Assembly (NCBI GenBank): GCA_013054445.1
Contig: JAAMPI010001549.1
Location: 1 to 13,162 of the forward strand
Origin: Cudoniella acicularis
Taxonomy: Eukaryota > Ascomycota > Leotiomycetes > Helotiales > Helotiaceae
Length of the DNA stretch: 13,162 bases
Reading direction: 5' to 3'
Both the position numbers and the translations under genes were made by a program. How positions within the stretch are numbered: the stretch's first letter is position 1; every line of letters begins with the position of its first letter. This document shows positions 1 through 9,000 of this stretch, in pieces. The notes beneath the pieces were generated by a model. It had not been told where the DNA came from, made no database searches, and saw only the letters and a program-made list of their open reading frames with translations.

Positions 1-92
1 TCAGGGGGGTGAACGGTACTTAGCCGAGCCAATTAGGTGAGGGCGTGTGTGTCATGTTTTTAGGCGGCCCTCCTACTGCTCGACTTTGGTTT

Positions 93-123
93 GGGTTTGG
101 AGCCTGGGTTGGGTTTGAAAGGG
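93..123 (+). other. G-rich patch with four GGG runs
   Basis: Four GGG runs lie within 31 bases (93-95, 106-108, 111-113, 121-123), separated by 10, 2 and 7 bases and embedded in GGGTTT-like units. Such spacing is compatible with a G-quadruplex, although one loop is long. The units are not a regular telomeric TTAGGG array. Confidence 0.35.
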
Positions 124-575
124 TTTGAAGGACTGAGGGTGATGGTAATGGGTTGCAGGGTTTTTGGTGGTGTAGTAGTTGGTTGTTGCTGACAAATTTC
201 TTGGACTATGCGATATATTCTTCTCAATGAAAGCTTTGAATATTGAAAGAAAAAATAGTACTTTTTTAGAGGGTTTTTATTTACAGGATTATAAATCTTT
301 AAGGACGAATAGAGAACTTTATAAGTATAAAGTTTTAAGTGATAACATCACTTCAAACAAATTAGTTAACTTGTCTTAGAAAGTTCTTTTTCACGTGATT
401 CTTACAACTTTAAGTTTCGCTATATTTTCTTATAGAGATGACTCTGAAATCGAATGTGCGATGTTAATCTTCTATGCTTACAGTGGTCCGCTTTTTATAC
501 TTTAATCAACATTTCTTTTTTCTCTCCCCTCTTTAATCAATTGTCATTCGTTAATTCCCTTAGAGATTCGCGTCT

Positions 576-600
576 TACTTGCTTGAAACAAGAGCAAGTA
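576..600. repeat. Inverted repeat, 8-bp arms
   Basis: TACTTGCT (576-583) and AGCAAGTA (593-600) are exact reverse complements around a 9-base centre, in which a further TTG/CAA pairing is possible. No gene is next to it; it may be chance in AT-rich DNA. Confidence 0.5.
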
Positions 601-1408
601 GAAGCCAAATACTATAAAAGGCCTTGGCTATCACAGGGAAATTTCTAGAGAGTGACAAGTACTCAATAGATTGAGCCTTTGATCTCGATTTGCTCACGGT
701 CTGATAGGGCTTTTCATACTTTGAGTCTTTGACAAAAGGATATAAGGGATTTCAATTTTTATTCTTGAATTTAACGGTATTTGCTTGTTGAGATAAGTCT
801 AAGTTCTAAGAACATATGTCTGTAACTCACTTATCTGTATAGAATAGAGTGCCAGGAAAGAGATTTCAGGAAGAAGGGAAGGGAAAGAAAAATTTACCAA
901 TTCTCTCTGTGAAGAAAAAGTTCAATCAATCATCGTCTGTTATTCCTCACTTCTCCTTGGTACTTCCACATCGAGTTGTCAGCCGTCGCTTGTTTTAACT
1001 CTTAAAAGTTGTGGAGAAATGTCGCATGGTTTCGTTATCAGACGTATTGACTGATTGATAGAATGATAGGTCATCCGTCACCCATACATTAGCGTTATCT
1101 TCCTTTCTGCTGTTCCGAAGCAAGAAACACTAAGCATTGGCCAGACAGAGAATAACATCTTTCAGCTTGCTAAGTACCTGTGCCCTTCGGTAATATCTCC
1201 GGTGACCACGCCAGTGTGGCTGCTGCAGCGACGGGCTTCCGAGTTAGAAGCTTTGTATCTGGAACTGCGTTATATAATCTCAGATTAGATCGAACCAAGT
1301 AATTATTTCCTCTTCTCTATTTGCTCGTATTATTTGGAATTAGAACAATCACATGAAACTTTTGTTTCTTTCTTTTCAGCTGTTCGTTTCTGCGAGGACT
1401 CGGTGCTG

Positions 1409-1430
1409 GGTAAGCAGTGCTATGCTTACC
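1409..1430. repeat. Inverted repeat, 8-bp perfect stem
   Basis: GGTAAGCA (1409-1416) and TGCTTACC (1423-1430) are perfect reverse complements around a 6-base loop, enough for a stable hairpin. It follows a pyrimidine-rich tract ending in TTTTCAG (about 1364-1380) that resembles a 3' splice site, but no coding exon can be recognised after it. Confidence 0.55.
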
Positions 1431-1459
1431 GGTTGAATACGAGAATAAAAGATACCTGT

Positions 1460-1481
1460 ATACATGTACATGTACATGTAC
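1460..1481. repeat. ACATGT microsatellite
   Basis: Three and a half tandem copies of the self-complementary hexamer ACATGT/TGTACA. A separate inverted repeat, TGTAAGA-ATT-TCTTACA, lies just downstream at 1522-1538. Confidence 0.7.
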
Positions 1482-2067
1482 TTCTTACATTTCCGTATAG
1501 AGCCGCGTAACACATCTCACATGTAAGAATTTCTTACAAATACAAGTACACGGACTCACGGAGGAACTGAAAATCCGACCTTACAAAGTACAAAGCACAA
1601 TAGCAAGCACATGTTCGTATTCCCCTTCTATCTGTGCTCCCACAATCGGACAAATAAAATATGTCATGAGCACATCAAATCACAACCATGCACTGCTCTG
1701 TACGACCATGCGTATGCGCTGCAATGCCATGCACAGCGGATACAGCGCCCAATCGCAAGATACTGTCATTTTAGGGTATAGTTCTTTTTATTTTTCTCCA
1801 CTAGGTACCCAAATCCCAGACTAGTACGCTTATGCCTCTACATATCCATCCATTTCAGTGCAGCTAGATTCGTGTACCGTGCTGTACTCAAACTCCGATG
1901 GGCGATGAGGCTGACATGCTAGAGAAGCCATGCCCAGGCTACTTAAACCCTAATTTAGTGCGATTAGTGTGTGAATCTCTGATATGTCGGATTAGGTAAG
2001 GTACATACATGTAGATCTTACACTCGCTGATCGTGTATCGATATCGCGCTGTTATCCGAATTAGTTT

Positions 2068-2084
2068 CGCACTACAGTAGTGCG
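2068..2084. repeat. 17-bp odd palindrome beside the A tract
   Basis: CGCACTAC (2068-2075), a single central A (2076), then GTAGTGCG (2077-2084): eight perfect pairs around one base. It ends five bases before the long A run. The size and symmetry would suit a dimeric protein-binding site or a cruciform; the function is unknown. Confidence 0.6.
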
Positions 2085-2089
2085 CTTCT

Positions 2090-2111
2090 AAAAAAAAAAA
2101 AAAAAAAAAAA
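2090..2111. repeat. 22-nt homopolymeric A tract
   Basis: An uninterrupted run of 22 A residues separates the AT-rich left part from a GC-rich island. It could be the tail of an old retroposed insertion or a slippage-prone homopolymer. I found no obvious target-site duplication, so an insertion is not supported. Confidence 0.75.
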
Positions 2112-2167
2112 GGGTTAGATGGGGATGCGGGTGGTGGCTCTTTGGCTATGCGGTAATGTTCATGGCG

Positions 2168-2205
2168 ATGCGGGAGTGAGGCCCGAGGAGGCCCCACTGC
2201 CGCAT
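2168..2205. other. Strong hairpin in a GC-rich island
   Basis: ATGCGG (2168-2173) pairs with CCGCAT (2200-2205); after a 2x2 internal loop GTG pairs with CAC; after one mismatch GGCC pairs with GGCC around a 6-base loop. ATGCGG also occurs at 2125-2130 and 2148-2153. The island (about 2112-2300) is much richer in GC than its surroundings and has no convincing ORF. It may be part of a structured RNA or a protein-binding locus; no known RNA family was recognised. Confidence 0.5.
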
Positions 2206-2352
2206 GTACTTACTTACAGCGACGCGGTGCGGTCGGCCGCGACGCCGTCCCGGGTACTTTGTTAGATGAGTGAGTGAGCACCGGGCACTGTTTGTGCGGC
2301 AAGAAAATCATTGAATCATTGTTTGAATAATTTATAATGAGATATTTAAAAT

Positions 2353-2427
2353 AATGACTTGATTCCAAATGGAGGAGGTTAAGATAAAAGTCCAATTCCA
2401 AATGACTTCATTGATTCCATTCCAAAT
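2353..2427. repeat. Degenerate duplication with three ATTCCAAAT copies
   Basis: ATTCCAAAT occurs at 2362-2370, 2395-2403 and 2419-2427, and AATGACTT precedes it at 2353 and 2401. The two copies, 2353-2370 and 2401-2427, look like an imperfect local duplication in which the second has gained CATT and CATTCC-like insertions. Confidence 0.5.
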
Positions 2428-2429
2428 CG

Positions 2430-2952
2430 TGATTTGTATGTTCTATAGTATAACAGCGTAGTAATTACTACGGAACGGATTACACATTTTCCATTCGGCA
2501 TGTGGATCTGAGATCTCTACCAAAAATTAAGCCCTGTATGCAGACGATGTAGGAAATATCAATGCAAATCTTCGATGGATACGACTACGGGACAGATGGC
2601 CATGGACAATGAATACGGTAATGAAAACGACGATGAATCGAGGATGGGTATGGATAGATCCGAGATCGACTGTCGTGGTGTCCTTGCGCTGGTCTTTCGT
2701 CTCCAGGAAAACCACGGTAAGGGGAGCTATAGGGAGCAGGTGTCAGAACTTTGTTTCTCCGATTTTGTCCGATTGTCTCTCGCGCTTCCAAAGTTTCATT
2801 TTCAAGCGCGCACAGGTTTTTCTCTCCCGTCTTGTCTCTCACCTGTGCTCTGTAAGTCACTGAGTGCTCTGATCAAGTGTAGTGATGTCCATCCTTGCCG
2901 TAAACTTCGACTCAGACTGGGCACCTTACCGCCGATCGTCTCCTGAAACGTA
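2430..2952. other. Non-coding stretch, no recognisable gene
   Basis: Several overlapping frames of 60-120 codons are open on both strands (for example 2575-2946 on the plus strand), but their translations are low in meaning: no domain, no codon preference and extensive mutual overlap. That is typical of chance ORFs in balanced-composition DNA. I see no RNA gene or mobile element. Confidence 0.45.
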
Positions 2953-3036
2953 AAATCGGGTTGATCGATTTCGCCCAAAAGGGCCGTGGCCTGCCACGCT
3001 GTGATCGACGGTCACAGCATTGTGCGGCTCACCGCA
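2953..3036. other. Cluster of five short stem-loops
   Basis: Five inverted repeats sit almost end to end. AAATCG/CGATTT spans 2953-2971. GCCC-AAAA-GGGC spans 2973-2984. CGTGG-CCTG-CCACG spans 2985-2998. CTGTGA/TCACAG spans 2999-3017 and gains one more pair if G2998 is shared. TGCGG-CTCA-CCGCA spans 3023-3036. A further ATTCGC/GCGAAT pair lies at 3076-3107. No ORF here is convincing. The arrangement suggests either a folded transcript or chance in GC-rich DNA. Confidence 0.4.
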
Positions 3037-3700
3037 ACGACGACTATCACGGGGAAACTTCACTACATTACGCCCATTCGCGGGGCATCATCGGCGCTGG
3101 TGCGAATTGGCAACTGTACTCGGAAATCTTGGGGGTTTTCAGACTTCACCTATCAGATGTTTCGCCGCTGACGGCAGTGAGGGACTGTGCCTTGTAGATC
3201 ATAAGGGTGCCATGCTGGCTTTGGCCCTATGGCGCGCTGACAGCTATATGGGATCTTCGTGAGGGATGCGACGTGGTTGTTTATCGCGATTCAGTTTCTA
3301 CTCGGTTTTTCGGTCTGATGCTGCGGAGATTCGGGGCCGGAGTTAAAAGACCAGCCGTGTCAGAAATGTCAAAGGAAGGCTTCCTAGATCTTGGATGTCG
3401 TAGAGACAAGCACTGCTTAAACTTTCACCTGTCGTACGTGTACATTTTATCTGCATTTGTTAGGGTAAGTTTTCGTGGACTTGTTTTTAGAAGTCGACTA
3501 AGCTTCCGTTGGGCCCTTCAGGGATGCAGCTCCTGTGTCATGGACAGTCGTAGCCTATAGTAGCCTGTGGTATGCGAGATGTTCGTGTGTTCATGTGCTC
3601 GTGCGAGGGAATGCCCTGTCTGCTTCAGATAGAGTGAGTACGCATACGAGAATACTTCTTCGTTTTCAGCACGGAAGAAACAAGTCGAAAAAATAGATCT
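3037..3700. other. Non-coding stretch, no recognisable gene
   Basis: The open frames here (longest 117 codons, 3207-3560 plus strand) have no recognisable domain and no splice-linked continuation. Apart from the ATTCGC inverted pair nothing structured was found. It may be distal upstream sequence of the transcription-factor gene or decayed DNA. Confidence 0.45.
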
Positions 3701-4175
3701 TATGACTCGGATGAAGCTGAGAAATAATGCAAAACTGTCGAGTCACAAATGTCCTCCCTCCATGCCTCGGAGCTTAATCGCGATCCCTGCGCCCGTCAGA
3801 AGTTGCCAAGAGGTCAGGACCCTTTCTCCCCCCTTTTTCCCCTTTCCCGCGAGTGTCACCGGCAGCCTGGCAACAGCAACAGTGCACCATTCGTATCTCT
3901 GTGACATCTCTAGATTATCTACAAGACCCCTGTGCCCAGCCTCGCTTGACCCTGAGGCCTCGAACTTTAGGGACCATGTCACTGGCCACCTCGACTTTTC
4001 TCCTTCGAGACTCTCCAAAGTACGTAGCAACCCTCACCACCAACGCCTACACTCACAACGCACAACACACAATAAATTTACGCCGAGGCAATTTGGGCTC
4101 TGCACTCATCCCGTCGCCCACGCTGCTACACATGCTGTAACGCAGTCATCCCAAGCCTCCGGCCAACTTCCACGC

Positions 4176-4200
4176 GCATCGCATCGCATCGCACCGCACC
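4176..4200. repeat. (GCAYC)5 minisatellite
   Basis: Three tandem GCATC units (4176-4190) are followed by two GCACC units (4191-4200), a five-copy 5-bp repeat with one base substitution. Two further tiny tandem repeats lie nearby: CTATCACAG twice at 4570-4587 and CCGTA three times at 5528-5542. Confidence 0.7.
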
Positions 4201-5155
4201 ACAGTGGTCGGGAATATATTGTGCTTTTCCAGGTTAAAGCTTCAAACACCACAGCGGCACTACTCCCGAGCCTTGCGCGCCGGCCCAAGTAATTGGTTGG
4301 GTTATACTTCTCGGTAGCAAGCGCTCTCGCCGAATCGTGCATGCATTAACAATGGAGCAAAGGCAGCACCATCGCATTGCCTGAGCAGTGAGACTGAGTG
4401 AGCAGTGGCAGTGAGAGACGGGGAGAGTGTATACAGTGGAATGTTCAGCGTGTATCTTGGCTTGAAAGGGCTTGTGGAGTGGATTCGAAGGTCCATTGAA
4501 ACGCCTGAACCTGTCAGCGGCTTGCTGTGTTGTTCATTCTTGGCTGCAGTCTGCTTCTTCTGTCGACGTCTATCACAGCTATCACAGCTGGCTGCAAGCT
4601 CTCAGTTACCTCTACTAATCACCTGTGAGCTACGCTTTGGGGTGCAGCGCTGAAGTGTGCCTGTGTTGGGGCTAGGGGGCTAAGGGACTAGTTCTAGTTA
4701 GGGCTTGGGAAGCGAGCGGGACATGTCTATCGCCATCATTTTACACTACAAAGTACTACTCACTCACATTTACAGTACATCCGCTCTATCCAAAGCCCCG
4801 GTTGGCAGGCAATTCGTAGCCCATCGCTCATCGCCCAATGCCTAGAGACTACCTCACTATGGCCCACTGGTCCAGCAGCCCCAGCGAACCGTCGGAGCCC
4901 TCGTACTCGCAGGGCTCCCTCGCCCCTAGCAGGGACATCAGCAGCAACGTTTGTTCGACGCACCCACTCGCCGGTCCAGCGCTGACCCCTCCACGTCCCC
5001 TCCACACTCGCTCAGAGCTCTCTACCAGCCTCACTGCCTCAGCCTGTATATTTCCGTACACCTCTCCAGAACACAACATACCTTCTGTTGCAGCTCCTGT
5101 CCAGTTCCCACGCCCACATCCCCAGCTCCGTTCCAGCATGACTCGGGAATCGCTC

Positions 5156-5176
5156 CCCTGGGTTCGAACCCCAGGG
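5156..5176 (+). other. tRNA T-arm-like hairpin
   Basis: CCCTGGG and CCCAGGG pair over seven bases around the loop TTCGAAC, which is exactly the loop of a tRNA T-arm (internal B-box-like GGTTCGAACC). The acceptor, D and anticodon arms that should lie in the 55 bases upstream are absent, so this is not a complete tRNA gene. It may be a fragment or a coincidence. Confidence 0.45.
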
Positions 5177-5235
5177 ACGAATAGCATGGCCATCTCAGCG
5201 CCACGGCGTTGGCTCCTGCGGCCTTTGACTGCTCT

Positions 5236-5273
5236 ATTTAATGTAATAAACATACATTAATTATACATTAAAT
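5236..5273. repeat. AT-rich inverted and direct repeat
   Basis: ATTTAATGTA (5236-5245) is the exact reverse complement of TACATTAAAT (5264-5273), and ATACATTAA is directly repeated at 5252-5260 and 5263-5271. This is an isolated AT island inside the GC/CT-rich upstream region. It could be a cruciform, a nucleosome-poor promoter element or a miniature repeat end. Confidence 0.55.
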
Positions 5274-5804
5274 GTACGCTTGGATGGGTCCCACGCCCGT
5301 TTGGTACTGGTCCCGTCGACGTGAGCAGCCTAGTCGCCATGAGCCAGCGGCGTCTCGGGCAGATGACGCATTCGCATTTCCCTCCTCTTCCTGGCTCTTG
5401 ATCCGCGGCTGCTATTCTCCTGATGCTGCTGCTCTATGCTCTCCTGCTGCTGCTCCACTGCTGCCATCCTCTCTACCGTGCGGCCGTTGCATCCCTGTCT
5501 CCGTCTCCATTTGATTTTCATACCATTCCGTACCGTACCGTACCCACCATCCCGAATCACCCCCAGCTCACGCCCACACCATCCCCATATCGTATTCCAA
5601 CACCAACTTCCAAGCCGGCTCGCTATGTGCGTCTGCATCTGCCATGCCAGACGCTCCGCAGATCCCAATCGTTATCGCCGGTTCACCCATCTTCCGCCTT
5701 CCCAGGTTTACTCCTGGTGTAAACGGTCCACTTACTCCTCGACATTTTCCACAGATCATAGATCTGAGCAAGATCCTAGAAGGTTAGCTCACAGCCCGCG
5801 ACCC

Positions 5805-5998
5805 ATGCCAGACGTGGCTGGCATGGGCAAACATGGCTGACATGGCTTCCATGGCATGATGCTTCCTTTGACTTCAGGTACCACCGCACCTAGCACTTCC
5901 CAAATTGCCTACATACACCATCGCCCTTTATCCGTCTCTCAAAACTGGCTGCTTGCATGAAAGCGTTCGTTGGGAACTTTCCATCTTCCTCTTTCTAG
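5805..5998 (+). promoter_or_regulatory. Cluster of upstream ATGs and short uORFs
   Basis: Several ATGs crowd into about 150 bases before the main start. Distinct short frames are 5805-5840 (11 codons plus stop), 5833-5859 (8 plus stop), 5856-5960 (34 plus stop) and 5957-5998 (13 plus stop). None is in frame with and continuous to the main ATG. If transcription starts upstream of them they would reduce or condition translation of the regulator; if it starts in the CT-rich stretch after about 6000 they are irrelevant. Confidence 0.35.
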
Positions 5999-6083
5999 CT
6001 CCCTCCTCCCTCCTTCGCCTTGTCACCAACAAACCCCTCTCGCTGATCCAAAGGTTTTTCTGGTTGCTGCCCTCGAGAAGAAT

Positions 6084-9000
6084 ATGGTTGGTGTCTTCTG
6101 TACGTATTGCGGTAAGAGCTTCACGAGGAAAGAGCATCTCGAAAGACATATTCCAAGTCGTAGGTTTTCCCAATATTGCGTCACTGCCAAGGGGTGTATG
6201 GTTAACGTTGCCAAATAGATACCAACGTGAAGCCTCATCGGTGCAGCGCCTGCCAGCTGTCTTTTGCAAGAAGGTTCGTTCTCGTTTTGGCAAGGAATCG
6301 TTTTTATGCTAACCGATACGGATCAGAGACCTTCTTCAAAGACATCAGAGCAGTTACCACGAAATTCAAGACACGATGCAGACTGTTCCGGGCCGATCAC
6401 CTCAGCAGCTTGCTCGACGAACTCCAATTGCTTGTCTGAACTGCGCAAATGCCAAAGCAGGCTGTGACAAGAACGTCCCTTGCACTCGATGCTACGAGAA
6501 GAATCTCCCTTGTGAGGCACGATATGCCCGTCGGATCTCGAAGGTTGCTGTCCGAGCAGCTGGTTCCAACTTGGATAAAAGGGTGCCGCCGTTCAATTGA
6601 ACCATACCGACAAGATGGATGTGGATAGAAGTGCTGGGGGAAGTCCATATGGAAGCAGCAGCATGATATCCCCGACCAACTCAGTGCATCCTCAATTGCC
6701 AATAGCAGAAAATAGTGGCGCTCATTTTCCAGAGAGGGGGCTCTTCGGTGTAGAGAATTTTGAGGCGCCTCTCATTCCACCGGTAGACGGAAGTAGTTTC
6801 ATGGACTTCGGTGAGGGTTTTAACGGCTCGCCATTAGATTTCCAAGAATTCCTGACATGGGGAGAATACCCGATGGGCCCCTTGGGCCTCGAAAACTATA
6901 GTAGCGCAGATCTTTCATCGCACAGTTTGGAAGGTTTCGACCTACCGACGTCTGATATCAGTGAGGCGACGTCTAGCTCCTACGCGAGAACTTCAAGGTC
7001 GTCCCGTGCTTCGGTCTCGACCACCCACACCAGAAACACCAGCCAAATCTCTCACACCCCCTCAACTTCTATGTCTCCTATGGCAGGAAAAAGTAACAGG
7101 GTGATTGAATCGAGGATGCGATCTTCAATAATTTCTGAATTCGAAGCTGTTATCGCCGCTGAAAACGCATGGCCCCTGGCGCGTTGTAACCCACCCATAT
7201 TTTCAGACACTTGCCCTCGAACAGCGATTGTTCACCTGGAAACCTTGGAACAGAACTCTCAAAATGCCAATGTTTGGGACTCCTTGATTGAAAATCACGA
7301 GTTGGCCCTGACTAACCCCACTCCCGTTTCCGTTGTTCCCCTGAATTCGACCACTCGAGACAGGATACTTGCAATCACCCAGAGCTTTCTTCACAAGGCT
7401 TTGAATACGCATCGAGGAGGTTCGAACGGGTGGCCGCGGCCTGCTGGACATTCAAGCCCTGGAGGAGGATTTAGTTTTCTTGTTTTGCCACCTGCAGAGG
7501 CCTTGGAGTATTTCTTGCAAAACTACGTTCGAACACTCACCTCGTATTTCTCCTTGATCAATGGTGGTACAGTCGATCCAAACGAGCTGATGCTGAACAA
7601 TCAAGCCTCTACTTTGCTTGTGCTGCTCATGATCGCTCAGGGGGCAACAGCAATCCCATCTCCGGAAGCCCGCCAACTGACGGCTGGGTTGACGGAAACT
7701 TGCCGTATATCACTCTTTGACTTGATAGAGAAAGACGTCGAGTTGTCTGCTGATCCTGTGGTGTTGCGATGTGCTTTGCTGTTCACAATGCTTGCTGCGT
7801 GGGGTATATCATTCCACCTATGATTTTCGTTACCACGGCTAACAGGTGTGTGTGCAGGTGGCGATAAGTGGCACATGGACATGGCTATGGGGCAAAGAGG
7901 GATGTACCTTTCTGTAAGTTGTCCCTGTGAAAATCTCCTCCCACACTTTTCAACTGTTCGGAATTTGGCCACTTTGACGGGGTCTCCTCCTTTTATCTTT
8001 ATCTCGTGCAACGTTTCCAGGCAGGGTGGCGGCTAAGTCTTGATAGATGCTTAAACACGCTGGCATGATGGAGCCCCAGGCACCATTCGTGCCCATTTTC
8101 GACAATTGCTCGAGCAAAGACCTTCAATGGAGGACTTGGGTTCGAAGAGAAACCCGAAACAGGTATGTATTTAGATGAATTTTCCTTCTCCAAGCCCTAT
8201 TTTGGGTTTTCGCCGTTGTCGGGCATATGTGCGGTTTAACTACCGGACAAAGCGCTGTAGCGTCCACCTGACTTTATGAACGTCTAAGTAACTCTGCATA
8301 CAGGCTAGTCTACAATTGGGTGATGGTAGACCAGGAATTAAGTCTGTTTCACGATACTCCCTGTGTGCTATCCACCACGGAGCTGCAAACACCGATCCCG
8401 AGTGATGAAGCCCTATGGCTTGCCCGCGATGCCGACGAGTGGCTCACAGCCTTCTACGCCTCTCGTGATCGCCCCGAAAGGAGATCATCATCATCCCCGA
8501 CAGGAGCACAACTCCCAACAAGCCCTTCTATCGGCGATCTCTTCCAAGACCTGTTGCACGACAACATACGGAGTCACGGTCAACTGTCGCCGTTGCAACT
8601 CAAGCTCCTTCTTCACCCGCTTCACTCTCTGGTGTCTCATCTCCGCCACATCTTGACTTGCTTTAGTGATGGCCCTGGGTCTCACCGTGGCACCAGGACT
8701 GTCACCAAGGCGTCGACACTAACAAGACTTGAAGAGGTGCAATCCCTCCTGCAAAAGTGGTACGGTCTTTGCATCTTCCACGCCAACGACGATGCCGCCT
8801 CCCCCATCGTCCAGGAGAACCTCGTTCTCTACCACCTCATCAGTCTCAATGCCGTAACTTCCTTCCCCGACATCGAACGGGTAGCACGACGAGAACACCT
8901 CGGAGAGCCCCTCACGAACGCCTCAGCTCTCTACAGACGCTGCATCTACCGGCGCGAAGAAGCCCTCTTCCACTGCGGTCAAGTCCTCCGCCTCATCAAC

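Larger units (their letters stand above)
1..2089. other. Gene-free intergenic region, AT-rich
   Basis: No open frame longer than 66 codons starts here and none of the short ones resembles a known protein. The first 180 bases are G/T-rich; about 200-460 is strongly AT-rich with many TpA steps; the rest is mixed. No tRNA, rRNA or snRNA could be assembled by eye. It holds only small repeats and inverted repeats, listed separately. It could contain an unannotated non-coding transcript or the decayed remains of a transposon, but nothing seen proves either. Confidence 0.6.
3701..6083 (+). promoter_or_regulatory. Long CT-rich upstream region of the transcription-factor gene
   Basis: About 2.4 kb without a convincing gene. 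Composition is biased to C and T on the plus strand, with long pyrimidine tracts (3820-3848; many in 5370-5520 and 5970-6050), as is usual before transcription starts in filamentous fungi. Open frames of 95-196 codons on both strands translate into Ser/Pro/Arg/Leu-rich low-complexity text caused by that bias. CCCCT (STRE-type) elements occur at 3830-3834, 3839-3843, 4923-4927, 4986-4990, 4997-5001, 5155-5159 and 6034-6038. The transcription start cannot be placed; the leader may be long and may contain introns. Confidence 0.5.

Noticed and set aside
87..131. Telomere-like repeats at the left end
   Set aside because: GGGTTT-like units are irregular and not TTAGGG arrays; the DNA beyond is ordinary intergenic sequence.
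1184..1210. Resemblance to the 5' end of U6 snRNA (TGCCCTTCGG...TCTCCGG)
   Set aside because: The essential ACAGAGA box and the following conserved U6 core are absent downstream; the match is too short.
1201..1250. Words resembling 5S rRNA (GGTGACCAC, GGGCTTCC)
   Set aside because: They are in the wrong order and no 120-nt 5S fold can be built around them.
3702..4292. 196-codon open frame on the plus strand
   Set aside because: Low-complexity Ser/Pro/Thr/His-rich translation produced by C-rich DNA, with open frames on the other strand too and no domain or splice continuation.
5110..5182. Complete tRNA gene around the TTCGAAC loop
   Set aside because: No matching 5' acceptor strand, D-arm or anticodon arm at the required distances.
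4838..5260. Overlapping 140- and 134-codon frames on opposite strands
   Set aside because: Both arise from stop-poor CT-rich sequence; neither shows a domain, codon preference or a credible gene model.
5436..5840. 134-codon plus-strand frame before the transcription factor
   Set aside because: Arg/Ser/Pro/His-rich text in pyrimidine-rich DNA overlapping another open frame (5423-5722); best read as promoter or leader.
5970..6083. N-terminal extension of the transcription factor upstream of 6084
   Set aside because: The frame is open but contains no ATG (it begins at a TTG), and the family usually starts immediately before the first finger.
6576..6583. Programmed -1 ribosomal frameshift at the AAAAGGG run
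   Set aside because: In the incoming frame the codons are AAA AGG, which does not give an X XXY YYZ slippery heptamer, and no downstream pseudoknot is evident; nuclear fungal genes rarely use this.
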